Assembly: GCF_002355415.1 (NCBI RefSeq)
Contig: NZ_AP014936.1
Coordinates: forward strand, 496,001-560,000
Reading direction: 5' to 3'
Length of the DNA: 64,000 nt
Origin: Sulfurifustis variabilis
Lineage (GTDB): Bacteria > Pseudomonadota > Gammaproteobacteria > Acidiferrobacterales > Sulfurifustaceae
Both the position numbers and the translations under genes were made by a program. Below are positions 34,330 through 43,039 of this stretch, piece by piece; position 1 is the stretch's first letter, and each line of letters opens with the position of its first letter. The notes under the pieces are model-generated. The model searched no databases. It saw only the letters and a list, made by a program, of their open reading frames with translations, and was not told the DNA's origin.

Positions 34330-34808
34330 AGCGCGAGCCGGTCGGCCAGGAAGTCGAGGTCGAAGCGGCGCCCGATCGCGTCGAGGATGTGTTCCTTCCG
34401 CTCCGGGCCGAGTCTGCCGTAGACGAGGCTCAGGTGCGGCATGAAATCCCGATCGGGCTGCTGGCCCAGGGCCTCCGCGGCGGCGCACTGCAGTGCATGC
34501 AGCGTCGGCGTGAGCGCCGCCCGCACGTAGAGGCAGCGGAAGTAGGCATCGGTGTACTCCGCATGCGTGAGTCGCACCGGCACCGGCGGATGCCGGGCCG
34601 CGAGATCGGCGACGCGCGCCAGGGGATCGGCAGGCGAAGCAAACACGCCGCCGGAGAGCGTGAGGTGCGGCTCGAAGCGCGGCGTTCCGAGGCGCTCGCT
34701 CAGGTGCGCGATCAGGTCCGCGAAACGCCCGCGCACCGGCGCCGGCGGCATGAGCCAGAGGCTGTAACGGTTTTCCACGACCGGGGCTTGCAAGCGCGAG
34801 GACACCAT
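34260..34808 (-). CDS. 2H phosphoesterase (cyclic phosphodiesterase-like)
   Basis: The protein has 182 residues with the two His-x-Thr/Ser motifs of the 2H superfamily: [10 protein letters not shown] (about residue 50) and [10 protein letters not shown] (about residue 125). The spacing and the start YSLWLMPP are closer to plant-type cyclic phosphodiesterases than to ThpR. Probably opens 2',3'-cyclic phosphates on RNA ends or ADP-ribose cyclic phosphate. Its 3' end overlaps nfi. Confidence 0.82.
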   Translation of the reverse strand: MVSSRLQAPVVENRYSLWLMPPAPVRGRFADLIAHLSERLGTPRFEPHLTLSGGVFASPADPLARVADLAARHPPVPVRLTHAEYTDAYFRCLYVRAALTPTLHALQCAAAEALGQQPDRDFMPHLSLVYGRLGPERKEHILDAIGRRFDLDFLADRLALYAPEGEPAAWRPVAEFVLSGSP

Positions 34809-34844
34809 TCTAAAAGGTCAGCGTCGAGCCGCGAGAGCAAGCCC

Positions 34845-35996
34845 ATGGCGCGTCCCCGGTCTTCTTCGCCTCCCGATCCGGCGTCCCTCGCACGCTCGGT
34901 CCGCAAGGGCCGCGGCGCGGCGAGCAATGCGGACGGGCGCTTCGAGCCGGCGCGCCACGAGCCGGAGGACGACGGCTGGGGTGGGCTGGACGAGCCGCTC
35001 GTGCCGTTGGCCACGACGCTCGGCGTGGACTCGGCGCGCAGCGTCATCACGCGCAACGATTCGCCGGACATCCCCTTCGATCGCTCGATCAATCCGTATC
35101 GCGGCTGCGAGCACGGCTGCATCTATTGTTACGCCCGACCCTCGCACGCTTACCTCGGCCTCTCGCCGGGGCTCGACTTCGAGACGCGGCTCTACGCGAA
35201 ACCGGACGCCGCCGCGCGTCTTGCCGACGAGCTGCGCGCCCCGGGTTACTGCCCGCAGCCGATCGCGCTCGGGACGAACACCGACCCCTACCAGCCGGTC
35301 GAGCGCAGGACGGGGATCACGCGCGCGATCCTCGAGGTGCTCGCGCGGTGCGAGCACCCGCTCACCATCGTCACGAAGTCCGCGCTGATCGAGCGCGATC
35401 TGGATCTGCTCGGCCCGATGGCGCAGAAGAATCTGGTCAAGGCGTTTCTGAGCGTGACGACGTTGAAACGCGACCTTGCACGGAGATTGGAGCCGCGGGC
35501 CGCGGCGCCCGAGCGGCGGCTCGAGGCGATCGCGAGGCTGTCGCAGGCGGGAATTCCCGTGGGCGTGATGGTGGCACCGGTCATTCCGGTGCTCACCGAC
35601 GGGGAGATCGAAGCGATCCTTGCCGCAGCGCGCGAGGCCGGTGCGCGGGAGGCGGGCTACATCCTGCTGCGGCTGCCCCGCGAGGTGAAGGACCTGTTCA
35701 AGGAGTGGCTGGCGCTGCACGCGCCGCTTTCCGCGGCCCACGTCATGGCCCGACTGCGCGAGGCGCGCGGTGGCCGCGAATACGACGCGCGTTTCGGCGT
35801 GCGCATGCGCGGCGAGGGCGAGTACGCCGACCTGATACGCGCCCGCTTCGCGCTCGCCTGTCGGCGCCTCGGTCTCGATCGGCGGAAACCCGCCGCGCTC
35901 GACCTGAGCCGCTTCCGGCCGCCGCCGTCGCCGGCGAACGCTAATGACGCAACCGGCGCGGCGACTGGCCAACTCGACCTCTTCGAGGGGCCGTGA
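34845..35996 (+). CDS. PA0069-family radical SAM protein
   Basis: The protein has 383 residues, ATG at 34845. An Arg/Ser-rich N-terminus is followed by NPYRGCEHGCIYCYARPSHAYL, which holds the CxxxCxxC cluster motif, and LGTNTDPYQPVER. The chain ends in QLDLFEGP. The family is widespread; relatives include SplB-like photoproduct lyases, but the substrate is unknown. It overlaps the phosphoesterase start (GTGA) and opens a three-gene operon with a Ser/Thr kinase. Confidence 0.9.
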   Translation: MARPRSSSPPDPASLARSVRKGRGAASNADGRFEPARHEPEDDGWGGLDEPLVPLATTLGVDSARSVITRNDSPDIPFDRSINPYRGCEHGCIYCYARPSHAYLGLSPGLDFETRLYAKPDAAARLADELRAPGYCPQPIALGTNTDPYQPVERRTGITRAILEVLARCEHPLTIVTKSALIERDLDLLGPMAQKNLVKAFLSVTTLKRDLARRLEPRAAAPERRLEAIARLSQAGIPVGVMVAPVIPVLTDGEIEAILAAAREAGAREAGYILLRLPREVKDLFKEWLALHAPLSAAHVMARLREARGGREYDARFGVRMRGEGEYADLIRARFALACRRLGLDRRKPAALDLSRFRPPPSPANANDATGAATGQLDLFEGP

Positions 35997-36727
35997 GGGT
36001 CGCGATTCTCTCCGACGTACACGCGAACATCGAAGCGCTGAGCGCGTGTCTCGCACACGCGGCCGCGCGCGATGCGGAGCGGTTCGTGTGCCTCGGCGAT
36101 TCCGTCGGCTACGGTCCGGACCCGCGTCTCGTCCTCGGGCTGGTCATGTCGCTGCCGGGTCTCGTCGCCGTCCGGGGCAACCACGACGAGGCCGTGCTGG
36201 CGCGCGAGCGCCCGATGCCGCCGGAAGTCGCCGAAGTGGTGAATTGGACGCGGGGGCAGTTGAGCCCTGCACAACGCGCTTTTCTGGCCGGGCTGCCTTA
36301 CCTCGTTCGCGACGAGACCGTGGCGTACGTTCACGCCAGCGCGGAATCCCCGAACCGCTGGGAATACATCGAATCGTCCGAACGGGCCGCGGCCTGCGCG
36401 GACGCGGCCGAGCGGCGGCTCGTCTTCGTCGGCCACGTGCACATTCCGCGGATCTACTACGAAACCCCGGGCGGCCGGTGGCGGGAGTATTCCCCCGAGG
36501 ACGGTCATGCCGTCCCGCTTTCCCCGCGAGGCCGCTACGTGGTCAACGTCGGTTCGGTCGGCCAACCGCGCGACGGCAACAGTGCGTCGTGCTACGTGAT
36601 CCACGACCGCGGGCGGAACACGATCGTGTTCCATCGCGTGCCCTACGATTACGTCCGGACCGCGAGACGGATCCGGGAACGGGCGCTGCCGCCCCGGTTC
36701 GCGCACCGGCTGGCCGAGGGTCGCTGA
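35993..36727 (+). CDS. Metallophosphoesterase (PP2A/ApaH-like family)
   Basis: The protein has 244 residues, GTG start. The dinuclear-metal motifs are complete: ILSDVHANIEAL, CLGDSVGYGPDP, VRGNHDEAVL and VGHVHIPRIY. The family includes diadenosine polyphosphatases and protein phosphatases. Its position directly before a protein kinase (no gap) suggests that it may remove phosphates added by the kinase, which is inference from neighbourhood only. Confidence 0.88.
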   Translation: MRVAILSDVHANIEALSACLAHAAARDAERFVCLGDSVGYGPDPRLVLGLVMSLPGLVAVRGNHDEAVLARERPMPPEVAEVVNWTRGQLSPAQRAFLAGLPYLVRDETVAYVHASAESPNRWEYIESSERAAACADAAERRLVFVGHVHIPRIYYETPGGRWREYSPEDGHAVPLSPRGRYVVNVGSVGQPRDGNSASCYVIHDRGRNTIVFHRVPYDYVRTARRIRERALPPRFAHRLAEGR

Positions 36728-38203
36728 GTGGTCGCACGGACCGTGGCCGGGTTGCACGAGGTCGCGAGTGGGGAGCGTATCGACGGGTTCGGCGTGGGCG
36801 AGCGCCTGCACGAGGGCGGCATGGCGCGGCTCTACCGGGCGACGCACCCGCGCCACCGGCTCCCGATGGTCATCAAGGTGCCCCGCCTCGGGCCCGACGC
36901 GCCGCTCACCGCGCTTACCGCCTTCGAGAACGAGTTGCGCATCCTCGAACGCGTGCACGGGCCGCACGTGCCGCGGCTGATCGCCGCCGGAGCGGTCGAT
37001 CGCGCGCCTTACCTCGTGCTCGAGTACCTCGCGCGCGACGACTACGCGCGCGCCGCGGTCGAAGCCCCGCTTCCGCTCGAGCGCGTCCGTACCCTCGGTG
37101 TCGCGCTCTGCCGCGCGGTGCACGAGCTCCACCGCCAGAACGTGATCCACCTCGACATCAATCCGCGGAATATTCGCATGCGCGCGAACGGGGAGGCGGT
37201 CCTGATCGACTACGGGCTTGCCCACCACGCGGGGCTGCCCGACCTGATCGACATCGCGTACGGCGAGCAGGAAGGGACGGTGCCCTACATCGCGCCCGAG
37301 CAGGTGCGGCACGTGCGCAGCGATTCCCGCTCCGATCTCTACGCGATCGGCGGAATGCTCTATCTCTATGCGACCGGCCACTATGCTTTCGGGCGACCGA
37401 ACCTCCTGTCGCTCACGCGCCGGCTGCACGATGTGCCGCTTCCGCCGCGGCGCCATGTCCCGGATCTGCCGGCCTGGCTGCAGCAAGTGATCCTGACGCT
37501 TCTCGAGATACGGCCCGAGGAGCGCTACGCGACCGCGCGCGAGGTCGGTTACCTGCTGTCTCACCCTCAAGCCGTGCCGGTCACGGCGCGCGGACGCCGG
37601 ACGTCGCGGTCGTCGGCGTGGACGCGCACGAAGCTCTGGCTGCGCTCGCTCTACGAGGTGTTCGACGAACCCGCTCCCGCCCGCCCCTACGAACGGCTGA
37701 GCACCGCGCCGCACGTACTGGTCGCCCTCGATCTGGATCGGAGCTCGGCGGCGCTGCAGCAGGCTCTGCGCAACGCGGTGCGCAAGTTCGTTCGCGGAGA
37801 ACCGGAGGCGTACATCACCTGCGTGAGCGTCGTGTCCGGTACCGCGGAGGAAAGCGCCGGAGGCGAAACGGGGGAGGGTCCGAACCAGTTGGTGGCGATG
37901 CGCCACTGGGCCCAACCGCTGCGCATCCGGCCCGAGCGCGTCTTCTTCCACCTCGCGACCGGCGACCCCGCGGTCGCGATACTCGAGTACGCCCGCGCGC
38001 ACCTCATCGATTACGTCGTGCTCGGCGCGCGCTCGAACCCGCGGCGGCGAGTGCTCGGCGGCGTCGCCGCGCGCGTGGCGGAGGAGGCACCTTGCAGCGT
38101 CATCGTGGTGCGGTCTCGCCGCGAGGGCGCGCGCGAGCCGTCTACCGGCGACGCTGGCGCTCGCGGCTCTGCTCGCGCGCGATCAGCCTCGCGAGGTCCG
38201 TGA
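36728..38203 (+). CDS. Ser/Thr protein kinase fused to a universal stress domain
   Basis: The protein has 491 residues. The kinase domain (about 20-280) has Gly loop ERLHEGGMARLY, Lys in VIKVPR, Glu in ENELRILE, catalytic loop HLDINPRNIRM, Asp in LIDYGLA (DYG for DFG), GTVPYIAPEQ and SDLYAIGGML. All catalytic residues are present, so it should be active. After a linker the UspA domain runs from about 325 to 460 (HVLVALDLDR to APCSVIVV). Its ATP-binding motif reads GARSNPRRRVLGGVA, where the second Gly and the Ser of the usual GxxG(9x)GS are missing. The last 62 bases overlap the convergent CBS gene. Confidence 0.88.
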   Translation: MVARTVAGLHEVASGERIDGFGVGERLHEGGMARLYRATHPRHRLPMVIKVPRLGPDAPLTALTAFENELRILERVHGPHVPRLIAAGAVDRAPYLVLEYLARDDYARAAVEAPLPLERVRTLGVALCRAVHELHRQNVIHLDINPRNIRMRANGEAVLIDYGLAHHAGLPDLIDIAYGEQEGTVPYIAPEQVRHVRSDSRSDLYAIGGMLYLYATGHYAFGRPNLLSLTRRLHDVPLPPRRHVPDLPAWLQQVILTLLEIRPEERYATAREVGYLLSHPQAVPVTARGRRTSRSSAWTRTKLWLRSLYEVFDEPAPARPYERLSTAPHVLVALDLDRSSAALQQALRNAVRKFVRGEPEAYITCVSVVSGTAEESAGGETGEGPNQLVAMRHWAQPLRIRPERVFFHLATGDPAVAILEYARAHLIDYVVLGARSNPRRRVLGGVAARVAEEAPCSVIVVRSRREGAREPSTGDAGARGSARARSASRGP

Positions 38204-38594
38204 CCTGTTCCGCGAAGATCTCGATCAGGTCGTCGACCGCCAGAATGCCGACCAGCGCACCGGCGCCGTCGACCACCGGCACGCGGCGCACGCCCTTCGC
38301 GCGCATGCGCTTGATCACGTCGAGCAGTCCGTCCTGCTCGCGCGCCGTGACGAGCTCGTCGCTCATGACGTCGCCGACAGTAAGGTCCTCGGGGCGCACT
38401 CCCGCGGCGATCACCTCGACGACCAGGTCGCGGTCGGTGACGATGCCGACCGGCGTCTGCTCCCCTTCCTTGCCGTCCAGCACCACCAGATCGCCGACGT
38501 GATGCTCGCGCATGAGCCGCGCCGCCTCGGCGGCGGGCGTGTCCCGGTGCGCGTAGACCACTTCTCGATTGCAGACCTCGCCGGCGGTCGTCAT
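38142..38594 (-). CDS. CBS-pair domain protein
   Basis: The protein has 150 residues, almost entirely a tandem CBS pair: VVYAHRDTPAAEAARLMREHHVGDLVV and VGIVTDRDLV in the first, TVGDVMSDELVTARE and RRVPVVDGAGALVGILAVDDL in the second. Such stand-alone pairs bind adenine nucleotides or SAM and adjust partner proteins. ATG start; TAAGAT lies about 30 bases upstream. An FNR box is centred 76 bases upstream. Convergent overlap with the kinase-UspA gene. Confidence 0.88.
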   Translation of the reverse strand: MTTAGEVCNREVVYAHRDTPAAEAARLMREHHVGDLVVLDGKEGEQTPVGIVTDRDLVVEVIAAGVRPEDLTVGDVMSDELVTAREQDGLLDVIKRMRAKGVRRVPVVDGAGALVGILAVDDLIEIFAEQVTDLARLIAREQSRERQRRR

Positions 38595-38663
38595 GTGCGT
38601 GTCCTCGTTTCGGGCCGTCTATCTTAGCGCCACCGGCAGAGCGCGAGGCGACCGGGCAGATGC

Positions 38664-38677
38664 TTGATCTGGATCAA
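38664..38677. promoter_or_regulatory. FNR/ANR box (anaerobox)
   Basis: TTGATCTGGATCAA, a perfect match to TTGAT-N4-ATCAA. For the plus strand a CATAGT -10 box at 38700-38705 puts the box centre at -41.5, the classical activating position. For the CBS gene on the minus strand the fit is poorer (about -56). Confidence 0.8.
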
Positions 38678-38711
38678 TGTAGGGGTGAAACCGCGGGCGC
38701 ATAGTGCGCGC

Positions 38712-38811
38712 CGTTGCCTGGTGGCTTAGGCATGCCGCCGCCCGTAATCTCGCACGACCGCCCCCTCTCCCTGGCGGCCGGGTTCCTCTTTGGGCGGCGG
38801 CAGATTTTTTT
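38712..38811 (+). ncRNA. Candidate FNR-controlled small RNA or attenuated leader
   Basis: Starting near 38712 from the FNR-type promoter, a transcript would fold a small hairpin (GCCTGGTGGCTTAGGC). It would then form a 10-bp perfect outer stem, GCCGCCGCCC (38734-38743) with GGGCGGCGGC (38792-38801), an inner 5-bp stem, and seven T at 38805-38811. This ends about 45 bases before the marC-family ATG. It may be a free RNA of about 100 nt or a leader that attenuates the downstream gene. Confidence 0.4.
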
Positions 38812-38855
38812 CCATTTTGAGAACGGCAGGGGCGGCAGGTAAATTGCTCGCGCCC

Positions 38856-39476
38856 ATGACCGCACTGTTCCTCGACGCCTTCATCATACTCTTCGTGGTC
38901 GTCGACCCCGTGGGGCTCGCGCCCATTTTCGGCGCCATCACGCACGGCGGTGCGCCGGCGTACCGACGCCGCATGGCGGTGCGGGGAGTCACGATTGCGG
39001 CCCTGATTCTGGTGGCTTTCGTCTTTGCGGGCGGCGCGCTGTTGCGCGCCCTGGGAGTCGGTATGCCCGCGTTTCAGATCGCCGGAGGCATCCTGCTGTT
39101 CGTGCTCGCGCTGGACATGGTCTTCGCGCGCCATTCCGGCATTCGCTCGACGACCGAGCGGGAGCAACGGGAGGCCGAACGCAAGGCGGACGTCTCCGTC
39201 TTTCCGCTCGCGTTTCCCCTGATCGCGGGTCCGGGCGCCCTCACGAGCGTGCTGCTCCTTTCCGGGCGGGGCGCGGATCGACCGGAGGCGGTGGGCGTGG
39301 TGCTCGTCGTGGTGGTGGTCGTGCTCGCGCTCGCTCTCGCGGCGCTGCTCGCCGCCGATCGCATCATGCGCATCATGGGCGAGACCGGGGCGAACGTGGT
39401 GACGCGCGTCTTCGGAGTCCTGCTCGCCGCGCTCGCGGTCCAGTACATCCTCGACGGCATCCACGCGGGTTTCTGA
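38856..39476 (+). CDS. MarC/YchE family membrane protein
   Basis: The protein has 206 residues and six hydrophobic helices, of the MarC family (UPF0056). Marks: FIILFVVVDPVGLAPIFGA at the start, FPLAFPLIAGPGALTSVLLL in the middle and ANVVTRVFGVLLAALAVQYILDGI at the end. Once linked to antibiotic resistance through its name, it has no proven function. Start chosen at MTALFLDAF; the open frame upstream is not membrane-like. Weak ribosome site. Confidence 0.88.
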   Translation: MTALFLDAFIILFVVVDPVGLAPIFGAITHGGAPAYRRRMAVRGVTIAALILVAFVFAGGALLRALGVGMPAFQIAGGILLFVLALDMVFARHSGIRSTTEREQREAERKADVSVFPLAFPLIAGPGALTSVLLLSGRGADRPEAVGVVLVVVVVVLALALAALLAADRIMRIMGETGANVVTRVFGVLLAALAVQYILDGIHAGF

Positions 39477-39482
39477 AACCGG

Positions 39483-39935
39483 ATGGACCGCGGCGACATC
39501 GAGGCGCTGGCCGGGGCGGCGCGCGGAGAGCGCGTCTCCGAAGAGCTGCTCGCGCGGGTACTCGAACGGCTGGCGGCCGTTCTGGCCGACCTGGCCGCCG
39601 CGCTGCGCGTGGAGTACCACGGTCCGGGAGTCGGCGTAGAGGGAGACCCCGGGGCCTATCGCCTGGTGGTGCGACCTCACCGGTTGTCGGTGTCGCCCGA
39701 CGTGCACTGGGGCGTCATGATCTGCGACGCGGCCCCGTCGGCCGCCTGGCGGGCCGTCTGGTCGCTGCCTGCGGCGGGCCGACGACGCAGGCGCGCAATC
39801 GCGCGTGCGCTTCCCGAATTCTTCCGGGGGTACCTTCTGGCTGTGCGGGACGCCGGGCTCGCCGAATCGGAACCCGGCCGCGCGCTCGCGGCGCTCGCGC
39901 AATCCTGCCGGGAGTGCTACGAAACCGTCGCTTAG
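39483..39935 (+). CDS. Conserved hypothetical protein
   Basis: The protein has 150 residues, beginning six bases after the marC-family stop. Helical start (SEELLARVLERLAAVLADLAAAL), then a short β region (AYRLVVRPHRLSVSPDVHWGV) and an Arg-rich stretch. No known motif. Convergent with the HD-GYP gene, overlapping by 4 bases. Confidence 0.6.
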   Translation: MDRGDIEALAGAARGERVSEELLARVLERLAAVLADLAAALRVEYHGPGVGVEGDPGAYRLVVRPHRLSVSPDVHWGVMICDAAPSAAWRAVWSLPAAGRRRRRAIARALPEFFRGYLLAVRDAGLAESEPGRALAALAQSCRECYETVA

Positions 39936-41236
39936 ACGGCGCGGGTCGCGGAGGGCTTGAGGACCACGACCGGGTTGGCGATCGGGAGGTAATCGGTGGG
40001 ATTGATGCCGTACACGCCCGGATCGAGCACGCGCTCGATTTCGCAGGGGCGCCCGTCGCGCGTCCGGTGGTTCATGAGATCGACCGTGAACGGGGAGCTG
40101 TAGGGCGCGCAGTTCCCGTTGAGCACGAGGGTCACGCGGGGCTTCAGGCGGCGCACGCGGTTCATCGTCACCACCACGCCCACCTCCCCCGTGTTGAGCT
40201 CGACGACGCTGCCGATGGGGTAAATGCCCATGCACTGGATGAACTGCTCCACGAGCCTGGGGTGGAAGTCGCGGCCGCGCCACTCGTACATCTTTTTCAG
40301 CGCCGTGTGGGCCGACATGCCGGTGTGGTAGGCGCGATCGCTCGTGACGGCGTCGTAGCAGTCGACGATGCCGCCGATCATGCCGAAGAAGCCGATGGTG
40401 TCGCCCTTGAGCCCGCCCACGTAACCGCCGCCGCCGTAGCGCTCGTGGTGGCAGCGCGCCACCTCGATGGCCTGGGCGGGGATCCCGGGCGTGCGCTCGA
40501 GGATCTCGACGCCGCGAGGCACGTGGCTCTTCATGAGATCGAACTCCTGCTCCGACAGCGCGCCGGGCTTGTTCAGGATCTCGTTCGGCACCTTCATCTT
40601 TCCGATGTCGTGCAGGAGTCCCCCGATGCCGAGCACGTTGAGCGACTCGCGATCGAGTCCGAGATGGCGTCCGAAGGCGAGCGCCAGGATGCACACGCGC
40701 AGGCTGTGCAGCGCCGTGTATTCGTCCTTCTTCTTCAGGTGGGTGAAGCAGGTGAGCGCATCGGGGTTCCGGATGACGCTCTCGGCGAGCTGGGCGACCA
40801 CGCGCTTGGCGGCGACCGCGTTCAGGTTCTTTCCGAGGCGCACGTCCTCGAGGATGGTGTAGATGAGACCGCGGGCTTCCTCGTGCCGCTCGCGCACGAC
40901 GGCGATCTCCTGCTCGAGCGTGGTCTGGTCCTGGTAAACCGGCTCGGCGCGCGGCTCATTGACGATCTTGAGGAAATCGCGTTCGACGCGACGCTCCGCT
41001 TCCGTCGGGATCGGGCGGGCGACGGGCGCGGCAGGCCGCCGTGGCGCAGGGATCGCATCGGTGGAGTCGGGGATGTCGATGACGACGGACTTGCAGTATT
41101 TGCGGAGCTGCTCGATCTCCTCCTGGGAGGTGATCTCGAATCCCTGAAACAGGAACGGCGTATCGCGCCACGGGCGATCGAGCTCGGCCACGTACATGCC
41201 GAGACGCAGGAATTGGACATCTATCGTTTTGCGCAC
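39932..41236 (-). CDS. HD-GYP-type phosphodiesterase, GYP motif altered
   Basis: The protein has 434 residues from the GTG at 41236. A DUF3391-type N-terminal region (VQFLRLGMYVAELDRPW) precedes the HD domain: HSLRVCILALA, GGLLHDIGKMKVP and the catalytic His/Asp. The signature of HD-GYP enzymes is HHExxDGxGYPxGL. Here it reads HHERYGGGGYVGGL, so Asp becomes Gly and Pro becomes Val. Metal-binding His and Asp residues remain. It may still cleave c-di-GMP, or it may act as a c-di-GMP-responsive adaptor. A partner cyclase is the GGDEF gene at 7962. Confidence 0.87.
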   Translation of the reverse strand: MRKTIDVQFLRLGMYVAELDRPWRDTPFLFQGFEITSQEEIEQLRKYCKSVVIDIPDSTDAIPAPRRPAAPVARPIPTEAERRVERDFLKIVNEPRAEPVYQDQTTLEQEIAVVRERHEEARGLIYTILEDVRLGKNLNAVAAKRVVAQLAESVIRNPDALTCFTHLKKKDEYTALHSLRVCILALAFGRHLGLDRESLNVLGIGGLLHDIGKMKVPNEILNKPGALSEQEFDLMKSHVPRGVEILERTPGIPAQAIEVARCHHERYGGGGYVGGLKGDTIGFFGMIGGIVDCYDAVTSDRAYHTGMSAHTALKKMYEWRGRDFHPRLVEQFIQCMGIYPIGSVVELNTGEVGVVVTMNRVRRLKPRVTLVLNGNCAPYSSPFTVDLMNHRTRDGRPCEIERVLDPGVYGINPTDYLPIANPVVVLKPSATRAV

Positions 41237-41449
41237 CGCTGTCCCCGGCCGGTCGCCGGACCCCCTTGGGTGACGCCATCTCCCCTCGATGGCATCGAAA
41301 ATTTCACGATCCAATCGTATAAATAGCGGTAAATGCCTGTTTCTGCAAGCACGTTTTGATCGGCGCGACGTGCCCGCGGCCGTTCTTCGGGCTGGCGACG
41401 CCACTCGGGCTGGTGAACAATGGGTTACACGCATACCGGAGGCAGGTCC

Positions 41450-41659
41450 ATGAGCGAGCACGTCTACAAGACCATCGAGCTGGTGGGATCCTCGCAGGAG
41501 GGCACCGACGCGGCCATTCGCAACGCGATCGCACGCGCGAGCAAGACTGTCCGCCACATGGACTGGTTCGAGGTCGTGGAGACCCGCGGGCACATCCGGG
41601 ATGGCGGGGTGGCTCACTTCCAGGTGAAGTTGAAGATCGGTTTCCGCCTGGAAGACTAG
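41450..41659 (+). CDS. Dodecin
   Basis: A 69-residue flavin-binding protein that assembles as a hollow dodecamer. Typical sequence: [19 protein letters not shown] and [16 protein letters not shown], with the Trp that stacks on flavin. ATG preceded by CGGAGGCAGG. Probably stores or buffers flavin or CoA. Confidence 0.92.
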   Translation: MSEHVYKTIELVGSSQEGTDAAIRNAIARASKTVRHMDWFEVVETRGHIRDGGVAHFQVKLKIGFRLED

Positions 41660-41660
41660 C

Positions 41661-41975
41661 GTGCAGAAGCTCTACAGTGCCGCCCATCTGCAGGAGGCGT
41701 ATCTCCTGATTCATCGCCTGGCGCATGCCGGCATAGAGGCGCGCGTCCTGAACGAGCACGCCGTAGGGGCGGTCGGCGAGATCCCGTTCGTGCACGCCTA
41801 CCCGGAGGTGTGGCTCGTCGACGCGGGCGACGAGTCGCGGGCACGCGCCATCGTGCGCGACTTCGAGGACAGACCGTCCGACGGCCTGCCCTGGTCGTGC
41901 CCGTCGTGCGGCGAGGAGAACCCGGGCGGGTTCGAGCTGTGCTGGCGCTGCGGCGCGGGGATCGAGGGGCGGTGA
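41661..41975 (+). CDS. DUF2007 protein with zinc ribbon
   Basis: The protein has 104 residues, GTG start one base after the dodecin stop. DUF2007 signal-transducing-type domain (HRLAHAGIEARVLNEHAVG, PEVWLVDAGDESRARAIV) followed by a zinc ribbon (CPSCGEENPGGFELCWRCG). Function unknown. GTGA overlap with the radical SAM gene. Confidence 0.82.
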   Translation: MQKLYSAAHLQEAYLLIHRLAHAGIEARVLNEHAVGAVGEIPFVHAYPEVWLVDAGDESRARAIVRDFEDRPSDGLPWSCPSCGEENPGGFELCWRCGAGIEGR

Positions 41976-43039
41976 GCCGACCACGCCCGGGCCCGCGCGA
42001 GTACCGGCTCGTCGAAACGCGCCTGCAGCAGCCGCTTTCCAACGGTCGCACCCGCTGCAACCTCTGCCTGTGGCGTTGCGGCCTGCATCACGGGGCGCGC
42101 GGCTTCTGTCAGGCGCACGTGAACCGGCACGGGACGCTCTACAACCTTTCCTACGGTATTCTCTCGGCGATCGAGCTCGGCCCCATCGAGGCCAAACCGG
42201 TGCGCCACTACCGCCCCGGGACGCGGGTGCTGTCCGTCGGCAGCTACGGCTGCAACTTCCGCTGCGGCGGGTGCCACAACCTCGAGATCTCGTGGGGCGT
42301 GGAGGCGCTCGATCAGCTCGCACGAGGGGAGTCGACCGCCGCCTACGTGCCGCCCGAGGAGCTGGTGCAGGCGGCGCGTCGGCACGGCGCGGACGGCATC
42401 GCGTTCACGTACTCGGAACCCGCCGTGTGGCTCGAATACGTGCTCGATGTGGCGACGCTCGCGCGCGGTGCCGGCCTCTACACGGTCTATGTCTCGAACA
42501 GCTTCGTCACCGACGAGGCACTCGAGCTCCTCGCGCCCGCGATCGACGTTCTGTGTTCGGACATCAAGAGCCTCGACGACGCGTTCTACCGCGCGATCTG
42601 TCCGCCGGCGCGCGTGGCCGACGTCCTCGGCGCCATCGAGAAGGCACACCGGTTGGGCGTGCACGTCGAGGTGCGCACGAACGTGATCCCCGGCCGCAAT
42701 GACGACGCGGGCATGCTCGGGGAAATCGCCGCGTGGATCCGCGACCGCCTCGGGGCCGACGCGCCCTGGCACCTCACCAAGTTCTTCCCCGCCTACAAAC
42801 TCGCACACCTTCCCGCCACGCCGAGCGAGACGCTCGAGCGTGCCCGGGCCGCGGCGCACGCGGCCGGGCTCCGACGCGTCTATGTCTACGACGACAAGGG
42901 ATGCGACTGCGCGCGGGAGAATCTGCCGGTTGCCGCGTGGCTCGGCCGCGAGCCGGCCGAGCTCCACGCGACCAAAAAGTGCGGCGGCGGCTGCTGCGGC
43001 GAGGAGGGCGTGCTGCTCAAGAAGTACGAAAAAGCATGA
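41972..43039 (+). CDS. AmmeMemoRadiSam-type radical SAM protein (AmrS-like)
   Basis: The protein has 355 residues, GTG start. Cys-rich N-terminal part (RTRCNLCLWRCGLHHGARGFC), the cluster motif SYGCNFRCGGCHNLEISWG, FTYSEPAVWLEY, and a Cys-rich C-terminal end (KCGGGCCGEEG). AmrS occurs with AmmeMemo partners (AmrA, AmrB), but none is seen nearby. The function is not established. Confidence 0.85.
   Translation: MSRPRPGPREYRLVETRLQQPLSNGRTRCNLCLWRCGLHHGARGFCQAHVNRHGTLYNLSYGILSAIELGPIEAKPVRHYRPGTRVLSVGSYGCNFRCGGCHNLEISWGVEALDQLARGESTAAYVPPEELVQAARRHGADGIAFTYSEPAVWLEYVLDVATLARGAGLYTVYVSNSFVTDEALELLAPAIDVLCSDIKSLDDAFYRAICPPARVADVLGAIEKAHRLGVHVEVRTNVIPGRNDDAGMLGEIAAWIRDRLGADAPWHLTKFFPAYKLAHLPATPSETLERARAAAHAAGLRRVYVYDDKGCDCARENLPVAAWLGREPAELHATKKCGGGCCGEEGVLLKKYEKA

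Noticed and set aside
35657-38502. Very long open frames on both strands (781 residues minus, 852 residues plus) across the radical SAM-kinase region
   Set aside because: They are Arg/Ala/Gly-rich mirror images of the real genes in other frames, with no domains. High GC removes stop codons.
38732-38818. A 29-residue minus-strand frame MEKNLPPPKEEP...
   Set aside because: No ribosome site; it only reads back the predicted terminator stem and T-run.
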